The notes beneath the pieces are model-generated. The model was not told the origin of the DNA. It saw only the letters and a list, made by a program, of their open reading frames with translations, and searched no databases. Positions 17,252-25,821 of a stretch of 64,000 nucleotides of DNA are shown here, one piece after another. Position numbers and translations under genes: made by a program. Origin of the DNA: Phytopseudomonas dryadis (GTDB taxonomy: Bacteria > Pseudomonadota > Gammaproteobacteria > Pseudomonadales > Pseudomonadaceae); contig NZ_QJUM01000023.1 of assembly GCF_004327355.1 (NCBI RefSeq), positions 1 to 64,000 on the forward strand, in the 5' to 3' direction. Position 1 is the first letter of the stretch; every line of letters starts with the position of its first letter.

Positions 17252-18310
17252 TCAGGCATTCCCCGCCAGCTTCAGGCGCGCCGCCTGGGTGAAGTCCAGC
17301 ATGCGCTTGAGCGGCTTGATCGCCCGCGGAATCAGCGCCGGGTCGACGAAGATCTCGTTGCCTCCCTCGCGCAGGCACTGCAGGGTACGCTGCAAGGTAT
17401 TCATCGCCATCCACGGGCAATTGGCGCAACTGCGGCAGGCCGCGCCATTGCCGGCCGTCGGCGCGGCGACGAATTCCTTGTCGGGACACAGCTGCTGCAT
17501 CTTGTAGAAGATGCCGCGGTCGGTGGCGACGATGAAGGTCCTGTTCGGCAGGCTCTGCGCCGCCGCGATCAACTGGCTGGTCGAGCCCACCGCGTCGGCC
17601 AGTTCGATCACCGCCGTAGGCGACTCGGGGTGCACCAGGATCGCCGCATCCGGGTACAGCGCCTTCATGTCCGCGAGCTGCCGGGCCTTGAACTCCTCGT
17701 GGACGATGCAGGCACCGTCCCACAGCAGCATGTCGGCCCCGGTCTTGTTCTGGATATAGCGACCCAGGTGCTGATCCGGCGCCCAGATGATGCTTTCGCC
17801 GTTGTCCATCAGGTGCTCGACGATCTCCACCGCGCAGCTGGAAGTCACCACCCAGTCGGCACGCGCCTTCACCGCGGCGGAGGTATTGGCGTAGACCACC
17901 ACGGTACGCTGCGGATGCTGGTCGCAGAAGGCGGCGAACTCATCCACCGGGCAGCCCAGATCCAGCGAGCAGGTGGCCTCCAGCGTCGGCATCAGCACGC
18001 GTTTCTCGGGGTTGAGGATCTTCGCCGTTTCGCCCATGAACTTGACCCCGGCGACCAATACGGTCTGCGCCGGGTGCTGGTTGCCGAAGCGGGCCATTTC
18101 CAGGGAGTCGGACACGCAACCACCGGTCTCCTCGGCCAATGCCTGCAAAACCGGATCGCAATAGTAGTGGGCGACCAGCACGGCGTTCTGGCGCTTCAGT
18201 TCGGAAGCGATTTCATCACGGTAAAACGCTTCCTGCTCCGCCGTCAGCGTCTCTGGCTGCTTGGCATCGAGATGAGCTTGGACAAGAAGTCGTTCGGAAA
18301 TCTGCGTCAT
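17252..18310 (-). CDS. nadA: Quinolinate synthase
   Basis: This 352-residue enzyme condenses iminoaspartate with dihydroxyacetone phosphate to quinolinate in NAD synthesis. Its three [4Fe-4S] ligands align with those of E. coli: C114 (EATCSLDLG), C201 (GACIVHEE) and C298 (CANCPWM). The length is normal. The start ATG at 18308-18310 gives the expected N-terminus. The gene is convergent with bepA and divergent from the aminotransferase gene. Confidence 0.97.
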   Translation of the reverse strand: MTQISERLLVQAHLDAKQPETLTAEQEAFYRDEIASELKRQNAVLVAHYYCDPVLQALAEETGGCVSDSLEMARFGNQHPAQTVLVAGVKFMGETAKILNPEKRVLMPTLEATCSLDLGCPVDEFAAFCDQHPQRTVVVYANTSAAVKARADWVVTSSCAVEIVEHLMDNGESIIWAPDQHLGRYIQNKTGADMLLWDGACIVHEEFKARQLADMKALYPDAAILVHPESPTAVIELADAVGSTSQLIAAAQSLPNRTFIVATDRGIFYKMQQLCPDKEFVAAPTAGNGAACRSCANCPWMAMNTLQRTLQCLREGGNEIFVDPALIPRAIKPLKRMLDFTQAARLKLAGNA

Positions 18311-18732
18311 GTCATCAGGCCCTGTTAAGGTCTATCAGCACGGAATTGGGAGTATACCCGCCAAGTTGACCGTACGAGCGCAAGGCCGGGCAGGAACAGG
18401 CAGAGAAATCGCGCGTACGGCGGCGGACACCCGCCTTGCGCGGGCGCGCATGGTAAGGGCATCGATACGAGCTTTTCAACCGCGTACGCCCTCTTCTGCC
18501 CGTCTGTCGGTTGATCGCCGCGATAAACAGCCTCATCATCGGCACAGGGACAACACTGCTTCAGTGAGCGATAGCCGCCCGCCGAGCCAGGAGCAGCCCC
18601 GCCTGGATGCCATATCCGGCGCCGCGGGATTCCTGCTGCGCTCAATGCCGCACCAGTCAGCGGTTACCACTATATTTCGGAAAACACCCGTCGCCCGCGA
18701 ACCCGGGCGGCCGTTCAGCGATTGAGGATGTC
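18311..18732. other. 422-base intergenic region, nadA to aminotransferase
   Basis: Promoters for the divergent genes must lie here. An open frame runs through it on the plus strand but has no codon pattern or similarity I recognise. No strong hairpin, tRNA or repeat of the families seen elsewhere is visible. It corresponds to a place where PAO1 carries many additional genes. Confidence 0.5.
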
Positions 18733-19752
18733 ATGGCTTACGAAAGCATCGAATGGGACAAGCTGGGTTTCGACTACATCAAGACCGACCAGCGCTATCT
18801 GTCGCACTGGCGCGATGGCGAATGGCAGCCCGGCACGCTGACAGAAGACAATATCCTGCACATCAGCGAAGGCTCGACCGCCCTGCATTATGGCCAGCAG
18901 TGCTTCGAAGGCCTCAAGGCCTACCGCTGCAAGGACGGCTCGATCAACCTGTTCCGCCCCGACCAGAATGCCCAGCGCATGCAGCGCAGTTGCGTGCGCC
19001 TGCTGATGCCGGCGCCTTCGACCGAGCAGTTCATCGAAGCCTGCAAGCAGGTGGTGCGCGCCAACGAACGTTTCATCCCGCCCTACGGCTCCGGCGGCGC
19101 CCTGTACCTGCGTCCGTTCGTCATCGGCGTGGGTGACAACATCGGCGTACGCACCGCCCCCGAGTTCATCTTCTCGGTGTTCTGCATCCCGGTCGGCCCG
19201 TACTTCAAGGGCGGCATGAAACCGAACAACTTCGTCATTTCCGACTACGACCGCGCCGCCCCGCACGGCACCGGCGCCGCCAAGGTCGGCGGCAACTATG
19301 CCGCCAGCCTGATGCCGGGCTCCCAGGCCAAGAAGAACCACTTCGCCGACTGTATCTACCTGGACCCGCAGACCCACAGCAAGATCGAGGAAGTGGGCTC
19401 GGCCAACTTCTTCGCCATCACCCACAACGACGAGTTCGTCACGCCCAAGTCGCCGTCGGTGCTGCCGGGCATCACCCGCCTGTCGCTGATCGAACTGGCG
19501 CAGAGCCGCCTAGGCCTGAAGGTCATCGAGGGCGACGTGTTCATCGACCGCCTGTCCGATTTCAAGGAAGCCGGCGCCTGCGGCACCGCAGCGGTGATCA
19601 CGCCGATCGGCGGTATCGAGTACCAGGGCAAGCTGCACGTGTTCTACAGCGAGCAGGAAGTAGGCCCGACCATTCGACGCCTCTACAACGAGCTCACCGG
19701 CGTTCAGTCCGGCGATATCGAAGCGCCGCAAGGCTGGATCGTCAAAGTCTGA
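18733..19752 (+). CDS. ilvE: Branched-chain amino acid aminotransferase, type II
   Basis: This 339-residue PLP enzyme interconverts leucine, isoleucine and valine with their keto acids. The PLP Lys is K184 in GAAKVGGNYAAS. Other family segments are STALHYGQQCFEGLKAY (48-64) and VEEVGSAN-type EEVGSANFF. The length and sequence match the ~340-residue group rather than the ~310-residue E. coli IlvE group. The ATG at 18733 follows GAGGAT; an in-frame extension to 18607 is rejected. It lies between nadA and tRNA-Lys. Confidence 0.93.
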   Translation: MAYESIEWDKLGFDYIKTDQRYLSHWRDGEWQPGTLTEDNILHISEGSTALHYGQQCFEGLKAYRCKDGSINLFRPDQNAQRMQRSCVRLLMPAPSTEQFIEACKQVVRANERFIPPYGSGGALYLRPFVIGVGDNIGVRTAPEFIFSVFCIPVGPYFKGGMKPNNFVISDYDRAAPHGTGAAKVGGNYAASLMPGSQAKKNHFADCIYLDPQTHSKIEEVGSANFFAITHNDEFVTPKSPSVLPGITRLSLIELAQSRLGLKVIEGDVFIDRLSDFKEAGACGTAAVITPIGGIEYQGKLHVFYSEQEVGPTIRRLYNELTGVQSGDIEAPQGWIVKV

Positions 19753-19819
19753 ATCGATGAGCCAGGGGGCTCCTGCAAGCCGCCTGGGCCATTGCGGAAC
19801 CGCGAATGGCGCGGGAACG

Positions 19820-19858
19820 AAAAAGCCCGGATATCGTTGAAGATATCCGGGCTTTTTT
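19820..19858. terminator. Bidirectional terminator
   Basis: AAAAAGCCCGGATATC pairs with GATATCCGGGCTTTTTT across a six-base loop. It ends the aminotransferase transcript on the plus strand, and the A run makes it functional for the minus-strand tRNA transcript as well. Confidence 0.9.
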
Positions 19859-19883
19859 GCGCCTTCACCTGGAAGGCTGGAGA

Positions 19884-19959
19884 TGGTGGGTCGTGTAGGA
19901 TTCGAACCTACGACCAATTGGTTAAAAGCCAACTGCTCTACCAACTGAGCTAACGACCC
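19884..19959 (-). tRNA. tRNA-Lys (anticodon TTT)
   Basis: The 76-base gene on the minus strand begins GGGTCGTTAGCTCAG and ends with an encoded CCA. The acceptor stem pairs GGGTCGT with ACGACCC. The anticodon stem-loop reads TTGGCTTTTAACCAA, giving anticodon TTT, and the T loop GGTTCGAATCC is standard. In P. aeruginosa the corresponding tRNA-Lys gene is a known integration site for large integrative elements; here both flanks are ordinary chromosomal DNA. Confidence 0.97.
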
Positions 19960-19973
19960 GTTGTGCGAGCGGC

Positions 19974-20001
19974 ATGATACTGATTTGATTCAGAAATTCA
20001 A
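19974..20001 (-). promoter_or_regulatory. Promoter of tRNA-Lys
   Basis: On the minus strand TTGAAT (-35) and TATCAT (-10) are separated by 16 bases. They are followed by the GC-rich discriminator GCCGCTCGC about 14 bases before the mature tRNA, a pattern typical of stringently controlled stable-RNA promoters. Confidence 0.7.
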
Positions 20002-20019
20002 CACCCGCCGGAAAATATT

Positions 20020-20694
20020 TTATCGATAGCGGGTCGGATCGGTCACACCGGCCGCCACGAAGCCCGCCGCCCGCAGGCGGCAACTGTCACATTTGCCGCA
20101 GGCCCGCCCCTGCTCGTCGGCCTGATAGCAGGACACGGTCAGCCCGTAATCCACACCGAGGCGCACCCCGGCCTGGACGATCTCGGCCTTGCTCATCATC
20201 TGCAGCGGCGCGCGGATGCGCACGCCCTGCCCCTCGACCCCGGCCTTGGTCGCCAGGTTGGCCATGCGCTCGAAAGCCTCGATGAACTCGGGACGACAAT
20301 CCGGATAGCCCGAGTAGTCCACCGCATTGACCCCGATAAAGATGTCCCGTGCGCCCAGCACTTCGGCCCAGCCCAGCGCCAACGCCAGGAACACCGTGTT
20401 GCGTGCCGGCACATAGGTCACCGGAATACCGCTGGTCGGGCTTTCCGGCACGTCGATGCGGCTATCGGTCAGGGCCGAACCGCCCATCCCATCGAGATCC
20501 AGGCCGATCACCTTGTGCTCGACGACCCCCAACTGCCGCGCCACACGCTCGGCGGCCTGCAGTTCGGAGCGATGGCGCTGGCCATAGTCGAAGCTCATGC
20601 TGTAGCAGCTGTAGCCCTGGGCCTTGGCCATGGCGACCACGGTCGCCGAGTCGAGGCCGCCGGAAAGAAGGATGACTGCTCTGTTGTCGTTCAT
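20020..20694 (-). CDS. queC: 7-cyano-7-deazaguanine synthase
   Basis: This 224-residue enzyme makes preQ0 from 7-carboxy-7-deazaguanine, ammonia and ATP, for queuosine in tRNA. The PP-loop motif LLSGGLDSAT is near the N-terminus, and the C-terminal zinc site is a Cys cluster (VSCYQADEQG, ACGKCDSC). The start ATG at 20692-20694 lies two bases after the queE stop, so the two genes are translated together. The upstream extension of the frame overlaps queE and is rejected. Confidence 0.96.
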   Translation of the reverse strand: MNDNRAVILLSGGLDSATVVAMAKAQGYSCYSMSFDYGQRHRSELQAAERVARQLGVVEHKVIGLDLDGMGGSALTDSRIDVPESPTSGIPVTYVPARNTVFLALALGWAEVLGARDIFIGVNAVDYSGYPDCRPEFIEAFERMANLATKAGVEGQGVRIRAPLQMMSKAEIVQAGVRLGVDYGLTVSCYQADEQGRACGKCDSCRLRAAGFVAAGVTDPTRYR

Positions 20695-20696
20695 GC

Positions 20697-21344
20697 TCAA
20701 TGCCCCGGCTCGTCGTTCCACAGAATCTTGTGCAGCTGCAACTGCATGCGTACCGGCAGGTTGTCGGCGATCACCCACTCGGCCAGTTCGCGCCCGCTCA
20801 CCTGCTGGTGGCTGGGCGAAAACAGCAACTCGCCGGCACGCTCGGCCAGCCCGTACTGGATGATCTTGCTCACCGACCACTCATAGTCCTCGCGCGAGCA
20901 GATGACGAATTTGACCTGATCGCGCGGCTGCAGGTACTGGATGTTCTCATAGCGATTACGCGCCACTTCGGCCGAACCCGGTGTCTTCAGGTCGATGACC
21001 TTGCTCACCCGTCCATCGACCTGGGAAACATCCAGGGCACCGCTGGTTTCCAGGGAAACGTCATAGCCGGCATCGCACAGACGCTCGAGCAAGGGCAGGC
21101 AGTTGGGTTGGGCCAGGGGCTCGCCACCGGTCACGCAGACGTAGCGTGGGCGGTACTTCGCCACCTGATCGAGAATGGCGTCCAGCGTCATGATTTCACC
21201 GCCGCTGAAAGCATAGGCGGTATCGCAGTATTGACAGCGCAGGGGGCAGCCGGTCAGGCGCACGAAGACCGTCGGCAGGCCGGCGGTTCGCGTTTCCCCC
21301 TGCAACGAGAAAAAGATCTCGGTAATGCGCAGGGTATCTTTCAT
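20697..21344 (-). CDS. queE: 7-carboxy-7-deazaguanine synthase (radical SAM)
   Basis: This 215-residue radical SAM enzyme converts carboxy-tetrahydropterin to 7-carboxy-7-deazaguanine. The Cx3Cx2C cluster motif is C33, C37 and C40 (TGCPLRCQYC), and the GGE motif is in VTGGEPLAQP. It precedes queC by two bases. The start is uncertain: the chosen ATG at 21342-21344 gives the family N-terminus but lacks a clear ribosome site, while an ATG at 21375-21377 has GGAGG close by and would add 11 residues. Confidence 0.93.
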   Translation of the reverse strand: MKDTLRITEIFFSLQGETRTAGLPTVFVRLTGCPLRCQYCDTAYAFSGGEIMTLDAILDQVAKYRPRYVCVTGGEPLAQPNCLPLLERLCDAGYDVSLETSGALDVSQVDGRVSKVIDLKTPGSAEVARNRYENIQYLQPRDQVKFVICSREDYEWSVSKIIQYGLAERAGELLFSPSHQQVSGRELAEWVIADNLPVRMQLQLHKILWNDEPGH

Positions 21345-21410
21345 AGGGGCCACGGGCGTGACGGCGAAACAGGCCATCCGCCTCCGTTGCGAAAAAGGAC
21401 GGCGATTCTA

Positions 21411-21491
21411 AACGAAAAAAATGGCCGGGAGTCATTTTTGACGGCGCTGGCGACGGCCCGAAGGATGGCCGCCAAGGACGGCAGGCTACAA
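21411..21491 (+). repeat. 74-bp hairpin-type repeat, solo copy
   Basis: The sequence GTCATTTTTGACGGCGCTGG followed by CGACGGCCCGAAGGATGGCC and GGCAGGCTACAAAAAA matches the unit tandemly repeated, in the other orientation, at 43441-43755. The same unit is at 30070-30160. It lies just upstream of queE and is followed by a short GCGGGT hairpin. Confidence 0.65.
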
Positions 21492-21522
21492 AAAACCCGC
21501 GACAGGCGCGGGTTTCATGGAA

Positions 21523-21645
21523 GCTGCAAGCTGCAAGCTGCAAGCTGCAAGCTGCAAGCTGCAAGCTGCAAGCTGCAAGCTGCAATTAGCGTGGCTTGGC
21601 CGCAGAAAGACCGTCAAGCTTTCGCTTTAACTTGAAGCTTGTCGC
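21523..21645. repeat. Heptad-phased inverted repeat, locus 2
   Basis: Nine exact copies of GCTGCAA fill 21523-21585. After 46 bases two heptads of TTGNNGC form (TTGAAGC, TTGTCGC) occupy 21632-21645, seven bases before the end of the minus-strand cpoB gene. Pairing of GCNNCAA with TTGNNGC is in register. The number of copies may vary between strains. Confidence 0.85.
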
Positions 21646-21652
21646 TGCTTTC

Positions 21653-22474
21653 CTACTGCAAACGCTGCAGATCGCGCTGGGACAACTGCGCGGCAGAGGT
21701 ACCCGGGTACTGCGCGATCACCTGCTGCAGGATGCCCTTGGCCTTGTCGTTGTTGCCCAGACGGATTTCCACGTCGGCCAGCTTGAACAGGGAATCCGGC
21801 ACCTTGGCGTGCTGCGGATACGCCTGGCTGACCCTGGCGAAGGCCTGGCCCGCACCCTGTAGGTCGCCCTTTGCCAGATTCACCTCGCCCAGCCAGTACT
21901 GGGCATTGCCGGCGTACTGGCTATCGGGGTAGCGGCGCAGAAAGGCGCTGAAAGCCTGGCTGGCCTTGTCGAAATCCTTGGCCTTGATCAGATCGAAGGC
22001 GGCATCGTAAAACAGCTTTTCCTTGGCCGGATCGGCAGGCTCGCCGGAGGCTTGCGCCTGCCCCGCATCGCCACCACTGGCCGTGGAACCACCGGTGCCG
22101 GAGGCACCCGCGGCGGGAGAATTCTGTGTGGCTGCCGCACCTGCGGCCGCACCGCTGCCCAGACGTCGATCAAGCTCCTGGTATCGCTCCAGGCCTTCCT
22201 GTTTCAAACGCTGAACTTCGTTCTGCTGCTCTTCCAGCATACCGCGCAGTTGAGCAATCTCTTGCTGCATCTGCTGCAGTTGCGTGAACAGCATGCCCTG
22301 CGCCGAGGTCGGGGTTTCAGCCCCTCCCCCGACGTAGGCGCCGGACGCGCCATAACCGCCTGATGGATAGGCACTACCGTTACCGGTACTGTCATCCTGC
22401 ACGGGAATCTGAGCCCAGGCCGCAAGCGGCAGGCTCAGCGCCATAACGGTTACTACGCGGCGGCACGTTCGCAT
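21653..22474 (-). CDS. cpoB: Cell division coordinator CpoB (YbgF)
   Basis: This 273-residue periplasmic protein has a signal peptide cleaved after about A21 (AAWA|QIP), an N-terminal glutamine-rich coiled coil (about 60-105, LFTQLQQMQQEIAQLRG), a low-complexity Ala/Gly/Ser linker and C-terminal TPR repeats (about 150-273). CpoB links peptidoglycan synthesis with outer-membrane constriction by working with TolA and PBP1B in E. coli. It is the last gene of the tol-pal cluster, seven bases after pal. Confidence 0.94.
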   Translation of the reverse strand: MRTCRRVVTVMALSLPLAAWAQIPVQDDSTGNGSAYPSGGYGASGAYVGGGAETPTSAQGMLFTQLQQMQQEIAQLRGMLEEQQNEVQRLKQEGLERYQELDRRLGSGAAAGAAATQNSPAAGASGTGGSTASGGDAGQAQASGEPADPAKEKLFYDAAFDLIKAKDFDKASQAFSAFLRRYPDSQYAGNAQYWLGEVNLAKGDLQGAGQAFARVSQAYPQHAKVPDSLFKLADVEIRLGNNDKAKGILQQVIAQYPGTSAAQLSQRDLQRLQ

Positions 22475-22480
22475 GACGAA

Positions 22481-22981
22481 TTACTTACGCAGTTCGACGC
22501 GACGGTTCTGAGCCCAGGACTGCTCGTCGTTGCCAGTGGCAACCGGACGCTCTTCGCCGTAGGAAACCACTTCCAGCTGAGCCGGGGAAACGCCCTGCAG
22601 TACCAGGTAACGCTGAACGGCCTTGGCGCGACGCTCGCCCAGAGCCATGTTGTATTCACGAGTACCGCGCTCGTCAGCGTGGCCTTCCAGAACGACGCGA
22701 GCGCCGTTGCCTTTCAGGTCTTTGGCATGAACGTCCAGAGCGCGCATGGCTTCCGGCTTCAGGTCCGAGCTGTCGTATTCGAAGTAGAAAGTGGTGATGG
22801 CGCGCAGGGCGGCTTCTTCGCTCAGGCTGCCGTCGACAGCGCCAGTATTGGCACCGTAACCGGCGTTCGGATCTACGGCAGCGCCTTCACCAGCGGCATC
22901 ACCGCCTTTGGAGGAACAACCTACAGCTACGGCGAGAGCCAAGCTCAGTGCAGCAAATTTGCCAAATTTCAGCATTTCCAT
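22481..22981 (-). CDS. pal: Peptidoglycan-associated lipoprotein
   Basis: This 166-residue lipoprotein (OprL in P. aeruginosa) anchors the outer membrane to peptidoglycan. The lipobox Cys is C22 (AVGCSS). An OmpA-like domain fills the C-terminal two thirds, with the diaminopimelate-binding region GHADERGTREYNMALGERRA. The ATG at 22979-22981 follows GGAG by six bases; the next ATG is two codons later. It interacts with TolB and TolA. Confidence 0.96.
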   Translation of the reverse strand: MEMLKFGKFAALSLALAVAVGCSSKGGDAAGEGAAVDPNAGYGANTGAVDGSLSEEAALRAITTFYFEYDSSDLKPEAMRALDVHAKDLKGNGARVVLEGHADERGTREYNMALGERRAKAVQRYLVLQGVSPAQLEVVSYGEERPVATGNDEQSWAQNRRVELRK

Positions 22982-23039
22982 GTGTAACTCCTAATGAACC
23001 CCAGTGTGTTAAGCATACAAACAGGTAAAGCACCGCGCA

Positions 23040-24338
23040 TCAGTTCAGGAAGGGGGACCAGGAAGGCTCTCGAACTTCGCCTTGAGCGGTAGGAAGAGGG
23101 AGCCTAACGCGGCCATTGGTGGACGCTAACATCAGGACTCCCCGCCCCTGCTGGCGGGTAGCGTAGATTAGCATGGTGCCATTGGGCGCAACAGTAGGCG
23201 ACTCATCCAAACTTGTATCTGAAAGAATGCGCAGATTGCCACGCTCGAGGTCCTGTGCCGCTACCTTGAACACGGTGTAACCGTCCTGACGATGAATCAT
23301 CACTAGGGTCTTCTCGTCAGCGGACAGTTTCGGGTTGGCGTTGTAGTTACCGACGAAGGTCACGCGCTCGACCGCACCGCTGTTGATATTGGTCTTGTAG
23401 ATCTGTGGCTTGCCGGAACGGTCGGAGGTGAAGTAGATCGTCTGGCCGTCCTTGCCCCAGAAGGGCTCGGTATCGATGGCATAGTGATTGGTGATGCGGC
23501 GCAGTTGGCGGGTGCCCATGTCCATGACATAGATTTCCGGGTTGCCATCGCGCGACAGCACGAATGCCAGGCGATTGCCGTCCGGAGACCAGGCCGGCGC
23601 GCCATTGAGGCCTTCGAAATTGGTGATCTGCTCGCGACGACCGGTATCGATGTGCTGGACGAAGATGCGCGGGCGCTTCTGCTCGAACGAGACATAGGCG
23701 ATGCGCTTGCCATCCGAGGCGAACGACGGCGACAGGATCGGCTCGCGCGACTGCAGCAGCGTCACCGCGCGGGCACCGTCATAATCCGAGCGTTGCAGGG
23801 TGTAACGGGTGTTGTCGACGCCGAAACGCTCTGCCGTCACATACAGCATGCGGGTGGAGAAAGCGCCCTTGACCCCGGTCAGCTTCTCGAACGCCTGGTC
23901 GGCAATGTGGTGGGCCATGTCACGCAACTGGTCCGTGGTGCCGCCGACATTGCCGGTCATCACCTGCTGCTCGGTGGCGACGTTGAACAGGGCGAACTGC
24001 ACCTGCAGGCGGGCGCCGTTGGGCACGATGTTGCCGACCAGCACGTACTGCGCGCCCAGGGCCTTCCAGTCGCGGTAGATGACTTCGCTGGCCTGGGTCG
24101 GCAGGCTGATCATGTTCTGCCGTGGAACCGGTTCGAACACACCGGAGTTGCGCAGATCCTTGCCGACGATATCGGCGATGTCCTCGGGCAGTACAGTGCC
24201 GCTCTGCCAGCCGAATGGAACCACGGCGATCGGGGTCGCTCGGTCGGTGCCGGTGCTGATCACCAGCGGATCAGCCGCCTGCACGGAGCCGACCAGCATG
24301 GCCAGGCCCAGTACAACGATACGCATCAGGGTATTCAC
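23040..24338 (-). CDS. tolB: Tol-Pal system beta-propeller protein
   Basis: This 432-residue periplasmic protein has a signal peptide (about 1-21, ending SVQA), an N-terminal domain and a six-bladed WD40-like propeller with repeated SPDGNRLAF, SFASDGKRIAY and LSADEK segments. It contacts Pal and the TolA C-terminus. The start is GTG at 24336-24338, overlapping the TGA of tolA (GTGA); GGAGG lies ten bases upstream. An ATG three codons later is possible but less well supported. Confidence 0.96.
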   Translation of the reverse strand: MNTLMRIVVLGLAMLVGSVQAADPLVISTGTDRATPIAVVPFGWQSGTVLPEDIADIVGKDLRNSGVFEPVPRQNMISLPTQASEVIYRDWKALGAQYVLVGNIVPNGARLQVQFALFNVATEQQVMTGNVGGTTDQLRDMAHHIADQAFEKLTGVKGAFSTRMLYVTAERFGVDNTRYTLQRSDYDGARAVTLLQSREPILSPSFASDGKRIAYVSFEQKRPRIFVQHIDTGRREQITNFEGLNGAPAWSPDGNRLAFVLSRDGNPEIYVMDMGTRQLRRITNHYAIDTEPFWGKDGQTIYFTSDRSGKPQIYKTNINSGAVERVTFVGNYNANPKLSADEKTLVMIHRQDGYTVFKVAAQDLERGNLRILSDTSLDESPTVAPNGTMLIYATRQQGRGVLMLASTNGRVRLPLPTAQGEVREPSWSPFLN

Positions 24339-25336
24339 AGACCTAAATCCTCCGGTTTAAAGACGGCACGACGCTGCCGGTAAAGCTGGTCAAAGGTGGC
24401 ACGATCCAATTGCTGCATTTCCGCGATGCGTCCCACATTGCGCACCGCCTGTACCGCTGAACTGTCGAATGGCGCATCGCCGCTGGAACGACTGACGCTG
24501 GCATTGGTGATGGTGCCATCGGGCAGCATCTCGATCAGCACTTCCACGCTCATGCCATTGCGCGCCGAAGGCGGACGGCGCCACTGCTCGCTGACCAGCT
24601 TGACGATCAGATCGTCCAGATTGCCGGCCACCTGATCGCCGTGGGTGTCGGCCATCGCCTGCTGGCGCCCGACATCGTCGGACAACAGCTCGGCCAGGGC
24701 AGCGGCCTTCTTGTCCTCGATCGCCTTGCGCTCGGCTGCCTGTGCCGCAGCCTTCTTCTTGGCCTCATCGGCCGCTTTCTTTTTAGCGGCATCGGCCGCG
24801 GCTTTCTTCTTCGCCTCTTCGGCGGCCTTGTTCTTGGCATCCTCGGCGGCTTTCTTCTTGGCGGCCTCGTCCGCGGCCTTCTTCTGCGCGTCATCCGCCG
24901 CCTTCTTCTTGGCGGCATCGGCCAGTTTCTTCTGCTCTGCGGCCTTCTGCTCGGCTTCGGCCTTTTTCGCCGCGTCGGCCTTTCGAACCTCTTCGGCTTT
25001 CTTTTGTTCCGCTGCTTTGGCCTCCTGCTGTTTCTGCGCTTCGGCCTGGGCCAGCTTCTGCTCTTCGGCCTTCTTCTGCTCGAGCTGCTCGGTTTCGTAC
25101 TGCGGCGCCGAGGTCTTCGCGGCTTCGCCGGCGATCTTCTGGTTGGTCTGCGTGGTCGCCTGGCTCTGCGACTTCAACTGGTAGAGCGTAGCCTGCACGA
25201 TCGGCCTCGACGGCGGCAGTTCCGGGGCGAAGGCGAAACTGACGAACAGCATGCCGAACATGAGCACATGCAGCCCCACCGCCCAGACCACCGGCCAGAA
25301 CAGGCTTTCCGAAGGAGAGCGTTCACGCTGCCGCAT
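24335..25336 (-). CDS. tolA: Tol-Pal system inner-membrane protein TolA
   Basis: This 333-residue protein has one membrane span (about 13-36), a long Ala/Lys/Glu-rich helical domain II (about 75-225, many AEEAKKKAAADAAKKK-like repeats) and a globular domain III (about 240-333) that reaches Pal and TolB. TolQ and TolR energise it. Its ATG overlaps the tolR stop by one base (TGATG), and tolB overlaps its end by four bases, so translation is coupled. Confidence 0.95.
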   Translation of the reverse strand: MRQRERSPSESLFWPVVWAVGLHVLMFGMLFVSFAFAPELPPSRPIVQATLYQLKSQSQATTQTNQKIAGEAAKTSAPQYETEQLEQKKAEEQKLAQAEAQKQQEAKAAEQKKAEEVRKADAAKKAEAEQKAAEQKKLADAAKKKAADDAQKKAADEAAKKKAAEDAKNKAAEEAKKKAAADAAKKKAADEAKKKAAAQAAERKAIEDKKAAALAELLSDDVGRQQAMADTHGDQVAGNLDDLIVKLVSEQWRRPPSARNGMSVEVLIEMLPDGTITNASVSRSSGDAPFDSSAVQAVRNVGRIAEMQQLDRATFDQLYRQRRAVFKPEDLGL

Positions 25337-25788
25337 CAGGGGGCCTCGGTAATCAGGCCGACGTTACCCACGCCGGCCTGCTGCAGACCACCCATGGCCG
25401 ACATCACGGTACCGTAGTCCACCGCCTTGTCGCCGCGCACGAACACCTGCACCTGCTTACCCTGGCCACGGCTCTGGTTGATGATGGCCGTGACCGCGCG
25501 GGTCATTTCGTCCAGGGTCAGGGCACGATCCTGAACGGTGTCGGTGTCCACTTCGGTGCCCATGTTCCAGTAGTAGGACTTGTCGGACCTGATGGAAATG
25601 GTCAATACCTGCGCGTCGTTGTCCTGCGGCAGGGCCTCGCTGCTGACTTGCGGCAGATCGACCTTGACCCCTTGATTGAGCATGGGCGCCGTCACCATGA
25701 AGATGACCAGCAGCACCAGCATCACATCGATGTAGGGCACCACGTTCATCTCGGAGACGGGCTTGCGTCTGTTGCGAATTCTGGCCAT
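25336..25788 (-). CDS. tolR: Tol-Pal system protein TolR
   Basis: This 150-residue protein has one membrane span (about 18-36) containing the channel Asp D21 in VVPYIDVMLVLLVIFMVTAP, the equivalent of D23 in E. coli, and a periplasmic domain. It forms the proton-driven motor with TolQ. The gene is 33 bases after tolQ. Confidence 0.96.
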   Translation of the reverse strand: MARIRNRRKPVSEMNVVPYIDVMLVLLVIFMVTAPMLNQGVKVDLPQVSSEALPQDNDAQVLTISIRSDKSYYWNMGTEVDTDTVQDRALTLDEMTRAVTAIINQSRGQGKQVQVFVRGDKAVDYGTVMSAMGGLQQAGVGNVGLITEAP

Positions 25789-25821
25789 GGGCTCGAAACC
25801 TGTATTGAGTGCGCCTGAGGC

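Noticed and set aside
18309..18725. A 138-codon plus-strand frame between nadA and the aminotransferase gene
   Set aside because: The composition is rich in Arg, Pro and Ser as expected of noncoding GC-rich DNA, there is no ribosome site, and it starts inside the nadA start region.
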